Source: Micavibrio aeruginosavorus (lineage in GTDB: Bacteria > Pseudomonadota > Alphaproteobacteria > Micavibrionales > Micavibrionaceae). Taken from it: DNA of 8,511 nucleotides. Below, in pieces: positions 1-6,382 of the stretch. The DNA lies in the NCBI GenBank assembly GCA_003241475.1, contig QFQB01000085.1, forward strand, positions 1-8,511. Direction: 5' to 3'. Position 1 is the first letter of the stretch. Every line of letters starts with the position of its first letter. The translations under genes and the position numbers were made by a program. The notes under the pieces are model-generated. The model made no database searches. It was not told the DNA's origin and worked only from the letters and a program-made list of their open reading frames with translations.

Positions 1-174
1 GGCGGGCTTTACGAGGTTGAAATACGGTATCTGATCGAACACGAATTTGCCCGATCAGCCGAAGATATATTATGGCGCCGGACAAAACTGGGGCTACATC
101 TTGAAAAGAAGACCATGCTGGCGCTCGAGGCGGCCATGCCGGATTACTTGCGTCAGCGCAAGGTCGCATCATGA
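1..174 (+). CDS. glpD: Aerobic glycerol-3-phosphate dehydrogenase, C-terminal fragment
   Basis: Only the last 57 codons are in the window; the gene starts upstream. The visible protein contains AEDILWRRTKLGL, the conserved signature near the end of the C-terminal cap domain of FAD-dependent glycerol-3-phosphate dehydrogenases (GlpD/GlpA family), and ends in the short basic tail RQRKVAS. The family oxidises sn-glycerol-3-phosphate to dihydroxyacetone phosphate at the cytoplasmic face of the inner membrane and passes electrons to ubiquinone. The stop TGA (172-174) overlaps the ATG of glpK as ATGA, so the two genes are very probably one operon with coupled translation, and product and substrate link the two enzymes directly. 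The FAD-binding N-terminus cannot be seen, so integrity of the whole gene is unknown. GlpD is preferred to GlpA because the fragment ends soon after the cap motif, with no trace of the [2Fe-2S]-type tail of GlpA. Confidence 0.9.
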   Translation, partial: GGLYEVEIRYLIEHEFARSAEDILWRRTKLGLHLEKKTMLALEAAMPDYLRQRKVAS

Positions 175-1658
175 CATCGTCTCCCGTCTTGCTTTCAATT
201 GATCAGGGGACCACATCTTCGCGCGCGATTTTGTTCTCTGCTAAGGGCGATATCATAGGCTTGCGTCAAAAGGAATTGAAGCTGTACACGCCTAACAACG
301 GTTGGGTAGAGCAGAACCCTGAAGATATCTGGAACGACACTCTTTGGGCCGTGCAGACATTGCAAAAAGAGAATGCCGATGAATTTTCGCGTCTTGCGGG
401 TATCGGTATCACCAATCAGCGTGAAACGACAATCCTTTGGGATCGCAAAAGCGGAAAGCCGATCTACAATGCCATCGTCTGGCAGGACCGCCGCACCGCC
501 GATGTCTGCGCCGCATTGAAGGAAAAGGGATTGGAGAGCGCGGTTTCGGCCAAAACGGGCTTGCTACTCGACCCTTACTTTTCGGCAACGAAAATCGCGT
601 GGATGCTGGACAATGTTGCCGGCGCGCGCGCCAAGGCTGAAAAAGGCGATCTTGCGTTCGGCACGGTGGATTGCTTTTTGCTGTGGCGTCTTACAGGCGG
701 GCGCGTGCATGCGACCGATGCGACGAATGCCTCGCGCACCATGCTTTATAACATCCGCGAGAACCGCTGGGACGACGATCTCCTGAAAATATTTGATATT
801 CCGCGAAGCCTTCTTCCCGAAGTTCATGACAATGTCCATGCGTTCGGCAAAACCGATATTGCTTTGCTCGGAAAATCTTACGTCATCGGCGGCATGGCGG
901 GGGACCAGCAGGCAGCTCTTATCGGTCAAGCCTGCTTCAAGGAAGGCATGGTCAAATCCACCTACGGCACGGGGTGTTTTGCCTTGATGAATATCGGCAA
1001 AAAATTCCGTTTTTCCGAAAACCGTCTGCTGACGACTGTGGGCTACAGGCTGGAGGGGCAAACCCATTATGCGATCGAAGGCGCGATCTTCGTGGCGGGC
1101 GCGGCCATTCAATGGTTGCGCGACGGGCTGCAACTTTTCAAGAATGCTTCGGAAACCGAAGGCATCGCGACATCGGTCAAAGACAACGGCGGGGTCTATT
1201 TCGTGCCGGCCTTCACCGGCCTTGGCGCCCCGTACTGGAAGCCGGAAGCGAGGGGGATTATTTCCGGGTTGTCGCGCGGCACCACAGGCGCCCATATCGT
1301 CCGTGCCGCGCTGGAGGCGCAAGGATACCAGACCCGGGATCTCATGGATGCCTTCATTGCGGATGGGGGACATGATCCCAAAGTTATTCGCGCCGATGGT
1401 GGGCTCGTCGCCAATCATTTCATGTGCCAGTTTTTGTCCGACATGATCGAAAAGCCTGTCGAAATTCCCGCTATTGCCGAAACGACAGCACTGGGCGCGG
1501 CCTATCTGGCGGGACTGCAGGCAGGCGTGTATGGCGGATTAGATGAGATTGGTTCGCAATGGAAAGTGGCACGGCGGTACGAGCCTTGCATTACACCAGC
1601 CTTGCGGGAGGAATCCTATGCTGGCTGGAAAGTTGCCATCAGCAGAGTTGTTGCATAA
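171..1658 (+). CDS. glpK: Glycerol kinase
   Basis: Cytoplasmic FGGY-family kinase that phosphorylates glycerol to sn-glycerol-3-phosphate with ATP, feeding the GlpD reaction encoded just upstream. The 495 residues match the usual length of about 500. Visible are the N-terminal phosphate-binding motif DQGTTSSR (residues 11-18), the glycerol contacts Arg84-Glu85 in NQRET, Trp104, Tyr136 and catalytic Asp245 in GDQQAAL, the first FGGY signature YFSATKIAWML (136-146), YGTGCF, and the second FGGY signature around DGGLVANH (409-416). The ATG at 171 overlaps the glpD stop and has AAGG seven bases upstream. In E. coli the allosteric inhibitor fructose-1,6-bisphosphate binds a GGTRIP loop just before GDQQ; here that stretch reads LGKSYVIGG, with Ser where the key Arg236 would be, so this regulation is probably absent. 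Relatives such as xylulokinase are excluded by the glycerol-specific motifs. Confidence 0.97.
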   Translation: MTSSPVLLSIDQGTTSSRAILFSAKGDIIGLRQKELKLYTPNNGWVEQNPEDIWNDTLWAVQTLQKENADEFSRLAGIGITNQRETTILWDRKSGKPIYNAIVWQDRRTADVCAALKEKGLESAVSAKTGLLLDPYFSATKIAWMLDNVAGARAKAEKGDLAFGTVDCFLLWRLTGGRVHATDATNASRTMLYNIRENRWDDDLLKIFDIPRSLLPEVHDNVHAFGKTDIALLGKSYVIGGMAGDQQAALIGQACFKEGMVKSTYGTGCFALMNIGKKFRFSENRLLTTVGYRLEGQTHYAIEGAIFVAGAAIQWLRDGLQLFKNASETEGIATSVKDNGGVYFVPAFTGLGAPYWKPEARGIISGLSRGTTGAHIVRAALEAQGYQTRDLMDAFIADGGHDPKVIRADGGLVANHFMCQFLSDMIEKPVEIPAIAETTALGAAYLAGLQAGVYGGLDEIGSQWKVARRYEPCITPALREESYAGWKVAISRVVA

Positions 1659-1686
1659 GACATTTCTAATAATGCTTATAGTTTTT
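1655..1686 (+). terminator. Possible rho-independent terminator on the glpK stop codon
   Basis: ATAAG-A-CATT (1655-1664) pairs with AATG-CTTAT (1671-1679) through nine base pairs with one bulged A, closing a six-base loop TCTAAT. AG and five T residues (1682-1686) follow. The glpK stop TAA (1656-1658) lies inside the left arm. The stem is AT-rich and therefore weak, so termination may be partial. It would separate the glp unit from the TpsB promoter that starts about 20 bases later. Confidence 0.4.
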
Positions 1687-1706
1687 ACCAAGTTGCAGGG
1701 GTCCCA

Positions 1707-1735
1707 TTGTCCCCCATGGGGGCGGCGTGTATAAC
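1707..1735 (+). promoter_or_regulatory. Sigma-70-like promoter of the TpsB-type gene, with a palindrome in the spacer
   Basis: TTGTCC (1707-1712) and TATAAC (1730-1735) are separated by exactly 17 bases, which predicts a transcription start near 1742 and a leader of about 28 bases before the ATG at 1770. A perfect 12-bp palindrome CCCCCATGGGGG occupies 1711-1722, overlapping the -35 box and the spacer, where a repressor or activator could bind. Neither role has been tested. The same -10 hexamer occurs in the infA promoter of this window. Confidence 0.6.
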
Positions 1736-1769
1736 GGGTTCTTTTGTAAGCCTTTGTTTGAAAGCGAAT

Positions 1770-3503
1770 ATGAAGCCCAAGGCTTTTGCGGCTAGCGCGC
1801 GTTTTGCGCGTCTGTTATGTGTGACGTCGGCGTGCACCATGCTTGCGGCGATGCCTGTTTGCGCGCAAGACATGGTTTTGCCGGGTTCTGTCGATCCCGG
1901 ACGCGCATTGGAAAATCAGGAAAGGAAGCCCGTTCCCGACCGCTCTTTGGAAACTGAAGTTCGTCCGAAAGCCGCTGTTCCCCTGACGCCTGCCGGAGCC
2001 GAAAATCTGAAGTTCGTTCTCAAGCATGTCTGGTACGAAGGCATGACCGCGTATGAGCCTCAAGAGCTTCAGGCGCTCTACAATGAACATCTGGGCAAGG
2101 AAATTTCCGTTGCGACCTTGTTCGACATCATGGCGAAGGTGCAGCAAAAATATCTTGATGACGGATATGCGCTGACAAAGGTCGTTATTCCCAATCAGAA
2201 CATTCAAGGTGGTGAGGTTCGTTTGGCCGTTATCGAAGGCCATGTTTCCGAAGTTGAAATCGCACCGGATATTCGCCCATCCCCTGTGATTGATGATGCG
2301 ATAAAGCGTATCAAAGACATGCATCCTTTGAATGTACGCACGCTTGAGCGTTTGATGCTGATCCTGAACGATTTGCCGGATCTGGATGTCAGCGCTGTGC
2401 TTGCCACCCCCAAAGCTCAGGAAGAGGCCGGTGGTGTGCGACTGGTCTTGCAAAAAAGTCCGTCCGCTGATCAACGCGGTATAGTAGCACTGGACGATCA
2501 TGGCTCGGTTTTTTCCGGTCCTGTGCAGATGCGGGCTACGGGAAATATTTTCCACGTCGGTCCTGCATACAGCAAGGCGTCGGTGACATTGTTTTCCGCC
2601 ATGCCGATCGACGAGCAGAAATCCGGCTCGCTTTCCTATAGTACGCCTGTCTTCGGAGCATCCGGCGCGATGGCGACCTTATCCAGTTCGCTTACGCATA
2701 CAGAACCGGGTTCTTCGCTTTCAATTCTAGATATCAAGGGCGTTTCGCAGAGCAATGAGGTCAATATTTCTTATCCGCTGATACGACAGCGCGACATGAC
2801 CTTGAATATCGACGGTGGGTTTGAATGGAAAAACGCGCGCACGAAAATTCTGGGCGAAGAGTTGTATGACGACCGCCTGCGCATTTTAAAGACGGGTTTG
2901 AACCTCAATTTCACAGACGCCTGGGCTGGATACAATGTGGCCGATATCCACTATTCACAAGGTCTGGATATTCTGGGCGTACGGGAGTCTGGATCGGAAT
3001 ATTTGTCACGTCTGGACGGAAAATCGGATTTTCACAAATTCGAGATGCTGGTGGGCCGTATTCAGGCTTTGCCCAATAATTTTGAGCTGTATGGCGTTGT
3101 GAACGGGCAATATGCGCTGGACCCGTTATTATCATCTGAAGAGTTCGGCTTTGGTGGCGGGCAGATTGGCCGCGGCTACGACCCGTCCGAAATTACCGGC
3201 GATCATGGCGTCGCGGCATCCTTCGAGGTTCGCTACAATACAGAGGTGCCGATATTCAAAACATCCGTTCTGGCGCAACCGTATATTTTCTACGACATCG
3301 GAAAAATCTGGAACATCGATAATGGTGCGGATGATAAAATATCTGCCGCCTCTACCGGTTTCGGCGTAAGAGCCACTTTAAATCAAGGTTGGAACATGGA
3401 CCTTAATCTGGCCATTCCGATGACGCGTTCGGCGGATCAGGAGCCGAAGTATCAAACGGATGTCGGCGGACGCGTGCTGTTTTCTTTGAGCAAATCTTTT
3501 TAA
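1770..3503 (+). CDS. ShlB/FhaC/HecB-type two-partner secretion transporter (TpsB)
   Basis: Outer-membrane Omp85-superfamily pore that would export a large TpsA protein. The 577 residues begin with a signal peptide (1-32: basic MKPK, hydrophobic core, cleavage likely at VCA|QD), followed by a proline-rich linker containing DPGRALENQE, typical of TpsB N-terminal plug-helix regions. A POTRA_2-like domain spans roughly 80-160 (YLDDGYALTKVVIP, then GGEVRLAVIEGHVSEVEI), and a beta-barrel fills the rest. RGYD at 468-471, in GGQIGRGYD, matches the conserved loop-6 motif that enters the barrel, and the protein ends in Phe, as outer-membrane barrels do. In-frame TTG (1707) and ATG (1716) codons lie inside the promoter, and only the ATG at 1770 gives a proper signal peptide, although its ribosome site is poor. 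No TpsA with a haemagglutination-type TPS domain is in the window, so the cargo is unknown. The stop overlaps that of the convergent flippase gene. Confidence 0.88.
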   Translation: MKPKAFAASARFARLLCVTSACTMLAAMPVCAQDMVLPGSVDPGRALENQERKPVPDRSLETEVRPKAAVPLTPAGAENLKFVLKHVWYEGMTAYEPQELQALYNEHLGKEISVATLFDIMAKVQQKYLDDGYALTKVVIPNQNIQGGEVRLAVIEGHVSEVEIAPDIRPSPVIDDAIKRIKDMHPLNVRTLERLMLILNDLPDLDVSAVLATPKAQEEAGGVRLVLQKSPSADQRGIVALDDHGSVFSGPVQMRATGNIFHVGPAYSKASVTLFSAMPIDEQKSGSLSYSTPVFGASGAMATLSSSLTHTEPGSSLSILDIKGVSQSNEVNISYPLIRQRDMTLNIDGGFEWKNARTKILGEELYDDRLRILKTGLNLNFTDAWAGYNVADIHYSQGLDILGVRESGSEYLSRLDGKSDFHKFEMLVGRIQALPNNFELYGVVNGQYALDPLLSSEEFGFGGGQIGRGYDPSEITGDHGVAASFEVRYNTEVPIFKTSVLAQPYIFYDIGKIWNIDNGADDKISAASTGFGVRATLNQGWNMDLNLAIPMTRSADQEPKYQTDVGGRVLFSLSKSF

Positions 3504-5029
3504 GCGGCCTTTTTATTCGGCAAGACCAGTTTTGCGCCTGCAATCACTTCTTCGATGCTTTTGCGTGCGATAACCCACATGCTTCCAAAATAGATTAGTG
3601 CGCCGAGCGGGGCCTGAATGGCGATAGAGATGAACGGGTTGAACGATTCAAAATACTCGCGTCCCGCCAACAATGCCGCGGCCATTATCCCCGAAGAAAT
3701 GAGCGATGGCGCCAGTTCTTTCCAAACGCTCCAGAACGATATGTTCAAGAGCCTTGTCGAAATATAGACGCTGAGCGGGTACATCACCGATGTTTTGACC
3801 AGATAGCCAAATGCCAGCCAGACCACGCCGTGACGAGTGAACAGGTACAAGATTACAATGTTCAGAATCGCCCCCGTCGTTGTAAAAACGCTTTGCCAGT
3901 GTGGCTTGTAAAGGACCAAAAGCAGGTTGGAATTGTATTTGTCTATTTGCGTAAAATAGGAGGCGAGAATAAGGACCGATAGAATTGGCGCGGCCTCGAT
4001 CCACTTGTCGCCCAAAAGGATGGAAATCGTGTCTTCCGCCAAAAGGGCGATACCTACGTAAACCGGCGCAAGAAACAAGGTCGTCAGCCTGTTCCATTTC
4101 AGGTAATTGTTGGCGCGGTTTTCATCGCTACTCGCGGCCATAGCGGGCAATGCCACGCGGCTGATACCATTCACCAGCATCATATGGGCGGCAGTCACAA
4201 TGCGCTTGCCGGAGTTATAGAGGCCGGTATTGGCGGCACCCAGATAGTATGTGGAGAAGAACACATCGCTCTGCCCGTTCAGATAGGCAATTCCTGCGTT
4301 CATCGAAACGAATTTCGAATATTTTAAAATATCTTTTACATCTTTCATTTCGATGTTCAGGCTTGGTCTCCATGTTGTGGCGAGCCACAAGAAGACCAGT
4401 GCAACCAGCGCTGTAACGAGTTGTTGCGCGATCAAGCTGGCAATGCCGAACCCGTGGATAGCCATGTATATGCCAACTGCGCCGCCGATCCCGATCGAGA
4501 GAAGAGACCGGATTGTCATTTTTTTGAACTGCAGATGCTTTTCGAACCAAGCTTCGTGCGTGCGCGTTAAGCCTATCGTGAGAATTAAAAGGCAAACCCA
4601 GTGCAGGGCCGGTGCAATGGCTGGATTGCCAAGCATATCCGCAATTAGATCAACCGAGAGATAGGCGATGCTAGCACAAACAATACTTCCGACCAGAATG
4701 ATCATGAAGCAGGCATTGTATTCTTTGTCGGTCGGGTCCTTGCGTGCGGAAATGGAAATCCCGACGCTTTCAAGGGCAACCTGTTTAAAGCCTTCGACGA
4801 CCAGCATACAGACGGCCATGATCCCAAAATCTTCTTTGGAAACAAAGCGCGCCGTAATCAGAAATACGACGAGCGCGAGAATTTGCGCTGCCGATTGATT
4901 GAGGATCGACCACATGGCACCCCGCGCAACGGCAGATTGATCGCCATAGTGCGGCATGGTCGCCGTTGGAACGGGAACGATAGGTTCTTCGTCTTCAAGA
5001 TTCGGAACTTCAGGATTTTCAGTCGTCAT
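3500..5029 (-). CDS. Wzx-type polysaccharide flippase (MOP superfamily, WzxC-like)
   Basis: Inner-membrane protein of 509 residues that probably flips lipid-linked oligosaccharide units across the membrane for an exopolysaccharide, capsule or O-antigen. About 12-14 hydrophobic segments run through it, starting near residue 36 after the short motif ARGAMWSILNQ; TARFVSKEDFG and the later segment with GLYNSGKRIV are typical of the polysaccharide-synthesis (WzxC/AmsL/ExoT-like) branch. The first 30 or so residues form an acidic, proline-rich cytoplasmic extension (NLEDEEPIVPVPTATMP). The ATG lies inside the end of the upstream glycosyltransferase (11-base overlap ATGACGACTGA), with AGGACAGG a few bases before it, so the two are translated together. 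A start at Met25 is possible but would discard this linkage. No polymerase, priming transferase or chain-length regulator is nearby, so the final glycan cannot be inferred. Its stop converges with the TpsB stop in TTAA. Confidence 0.88.
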   Translation of the reverse strand: MTTENPEVPNLEDEEPIVPVPTATMPHYGDQSAVARGAMWSILNQSAAQILALVVFLITARFVSKEDFGIMAVCMLVVEGFKQVALESVGISISARKDPTDKEYNACFMIILVGSIVCASIAYLSVDLIADMLGNPAIAPALHWVCLLILTIGLTRTHEAWFEKHLQFKKMTIRSLLSIGIGGAVGIYMAIHGFGIASLIAQQLVTALVALVFLWLATTWRPSLNIEMKDVKDILKYSKFVSMNAGIAYLNGQSDVFFSTYYLGAANTGLYNSGKRIVTAAHMMLVNGISRVALPAMAASSDENRANNYLKWNRLTTLFLAPVYVGIALLAEDTISILLGDKWIEAAPILSVLILASYFTQIDKYNSNLLLVLYKPHWQSVFTTTGAILNIVILYLFTRHGVVWLAFGYLVKTSVMYPLSVYISTRLLNISFWSVWKELAPSLISSGIMAAALLAGREYFESFNPFISIAIQAPLGALIYFGSMWVIARKSIEEVIAGAKLVLPNKKAA

Positions 5030-6164
5030 AAGCCTGTCCTACACAGCGGCTCCAGGTAAATTTTTGTGCCCATTCGTAGGCTTTTTCACCCATAGCTGAT
5101 ACTTTTTCCGGATTTTTCAAAAGGTCGGATATTTCCAGCGCAAGCTTTTCCGGCGTGACATCGTTTATAAGCGTGCCGGTTTGCCCATTCACCACAACTT
5201 CGGGTACACCGCCGATGGGCGTGGCAAGGGCGGGAAGTTTTTGCGCCGCCGCCTCCAGATAGGCGAGGCCGAATCCTTCGATACGTTTGGGATGGAACTC
5301 ACCCGGCATGCAAAACAGCCACGAGGTCTTGTAGAAACTGCGGACGTCTTCGATGTCGATACCACCTGCAAAAAGAACTCGGACGCCGCAAGCCTCTGCC
5401 AGATTTTTCAATTCGGCGACATACTCATCGCTTCCATATTTTCCGACAATGACATAGACCAGCTTGTTTTTGTCTTCTTGGGGAAGCAATGCAAGCGCCT
5501 TGAGAACGGTACGGTGGCCTTTGCGTTCATCGAGGCGGGCAACGGTCAGAATGATCTTTTTGTCAGGTGCGATGTCGTAACGGTTGCGTAGGTCGTTCGT
5601 GTCCTTCGCCGTTTCAAACCACCACGGGTTGACGCCGAGTAGCGTCGGACGCACTTTTTGCGGATCAATATATGGATGGTAATCCTTTGTCAGCCGCGCT
5701 GTGAAATCGCTGTTGGTTACGATGTATTTTGCATGCTTGAGCGTGTCTGTGGCTTTGAGTGTGCGCAAGACGCGCGATGTGTCATAGCCGAAAATGTCGG
5801 TGCCGTGAACGGTAGCAATAAAGGGCAATTTTTTAAGCGGGCGGATCAGGTGCATGCCTACGACAGCCGACCATTCCGCCGCGTGGATGATATCGTAGTC
5901 ATCCGGATTGATCTTCAGTGCTTCGAACATGATGCGCGGCAACTGTTTGGTCGAATAATGCAAACCCGGAAAGCGATGCACCTTGTAGGGCTTTTTGGAA
6001 TCTTCGCTACTGTTGTCCTGATGGTAGTCGGGGCAAACGACCGTTACCTGATTTCCCGCTTCGGCGGCGGCTTGTGCCATCTCTGCGCAATAGGTTGCTA
6101 TGCCGCCGTGAAAAGGGAGAAACTCCCAACTGAAGATTAGAATGCGCTTGGGGGATTGTTGCAT
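5019..6164 (-). CDS. GT4-family glycosyltransferase (GT-B fold)
   Basis: Cytoplasmic or membrane-associated retaining glycosyltransferase that probably adds one sugar to a lipid-linked glycan handled by the flippase encoded immediately downstream. The 381 residues show the GT4 pattern: FSWEFLPFHGGIATY at 11-25 (N-terminal Rossmann domain, acceptor side), HGTD at 120-123, ARLDERKG with Arg210 and Lys215 for the nucleotide diphosphate, and the E-x7-E motif Glu296/Glu304 in EGFGLAYLE. Donor and acceptor cannot be read from the sequence. The frame stays open upstream to a TTG at 6275, but that part lies inside the tRNA-Phe gene and the spacer, so I chose the ATG at 6164, directly before MQQSPKRILIFSW. 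The nearest purine-rich site, GAAGG, is 13 bases away, so initiation may be weak. The gene starts 66 bases past the tRNA 3' end and overlaps the flippase gene by 11 bases. Confidence 0.9.
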   Translation of the reverse strand: MQQSPKRILIFSWEFLPFHGGIATYCAEMAQAAAEAGNQVTVVCPDYHQDNSSEDSKKPYKVHRFPGLHYSTKQLPRIMFEALKINPDDYDIIHAAEWSAVVGMHLIRPLKKLPFIATVHGTDIFGYDTSRVLRTLKATDTLKHAKYIVTNSDFTARLTKDYHPYIDPQKVRPTLLGVNPWWFETAKDTNDLRNRYDIAPDKKIILTVARLDERKGHRTVLKALALLPQEDKNKLVYVIVGKYGSDEYVAELKNLAEACGVRVLFAGGIDIEDVRSFYKTSWLFCMPGEFHPKRIEGFGLAYLEAAAQKLPALATPIGGVPEVVVNGQTGTLINDVTPEKLALEISDLLKNPEKVSAMGEKAYEWAQKFTWSRCVGQAYDD

Positions 6165-6190
6165 TGCAAAACAATAACCTTCGTTGGACA

Positions 6191-6221
6191 GATATACCAG
6201 ACACGAAATGGAAAGTGACAA
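6191..6221 (-). promoter_or_regulatory. Weak candidate promoter for the glycosyltransferase-flippase pair
   Basis: On the minus strand TTGTCA (6216-6221) is followed after 19 bases by TATATC (6191-6196), between the tRNA-Phe 3' end and the glycosyltransferase ATG. The spacing is two bases longer than ideal. Read-through from the tRNA-Phe promoter is an alternative source of transcripts, since no terminator is visible after the tRNA. Confidence 0.3.
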
Positions 6222-6230
6222 CAATATAAA

Positions 6231-6306
6231 TGGTGCCCAGGGACGGAATCGAACCGCCGACACAGGGATTTTCAATCCCTTGCTCTACCGACTGAGCTAC
6301 CTGGGC
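6231..6306 (-). tRNA. tRNA-Phe (anticodon GAA)
   Basis: A complete 76-base cloverleaf reads on the minus strand. The acceptor arm GCCCAGG pairs with CCTGGGC, followed by ACCA, so the CCA end is encoded. The D arm contains GCTCAGTCGGTAGAGC, the anticodon stem AGGGA/TCCCT closes the loop TTGAAAA, and the T arm carries GGTTCGATTCC. Anticodon GAA is at 6271-6273, so the tRNA decodes UUC and UUU. It lies downstream of the RNase E/G gene on the same strand and has its own promoter. Confidence 0.98.
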
Positions 6307-6335
6307 CCACATGGGGTGTCTTTCGGTAAGACGCT

Positions 6336-6364
6336 CTTATAGAAGAAAGAATAGGGGCTGTCCA
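6336..6364 (-). promoter_or_regulatory. Promoter of tRNA-Phe
   Basis: On the minus strand TGGACA (6359-6364) and TATAAG (6336-6341) are separated by 17 bases. This predicts a start near 6329 and a leader of about 23 bases before the mature tRNA 5' end at 6306. The promoter lies entirely between the RNase E/G stop and the tRNA, so the tRNA need not depend on the infA operon. Confidence 0.6.
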
Positions 6365-6382
6365 CCCCCAATTTGAGGCGTT

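Noticed and set aside
564..1418. Long open frame of 284 codons on the minus strand inside glpK
   Set aside because: It lies wholly antisense to a clear glycerol kinase, shows no recognisable domain, and its composition is that of a mirrored coding frame.
1651..1682. Second promoter (TTGCAT...TATAGT) just after glpK
   Set aside because: The spacing is 20 bases and the elements overlap the hairpin; the 17-base promoter at 1707-1735 is much better.
1707..1769. Upstream TTG/ATG start for the TpsB gene, adding 21 residues
   Set aside because: These codons coincide with the promoter elements, and the extension would bury the signal peptide's basic N-terminus.
1815..2555. Open frame of 246 codons on the minus strand inside the TpsB gene
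   Set aside because: It is antisense to the signal peptide and POTRA region of an intact gene; it has no known motif and no ribosome site that I can see.
6165..6230. Attachment-site repeat of the tRNA-Phe 3' end, or an integrase, downstream of the tRNA
   Set aside because: I looked for a second copy of the tRNA 3' bases (TGGTGCCCAGGGA on the plus strand) and for recombinase motifs in the window and saw none.
6346..6372. GGGG...CCCC hairpin after the RNase E/G stop as a terminator
   Set aside because: Only four base pairs with an eight-base loop and an interrupted T-rich tail; the region is better explained as the tRNA-Phe promoter.
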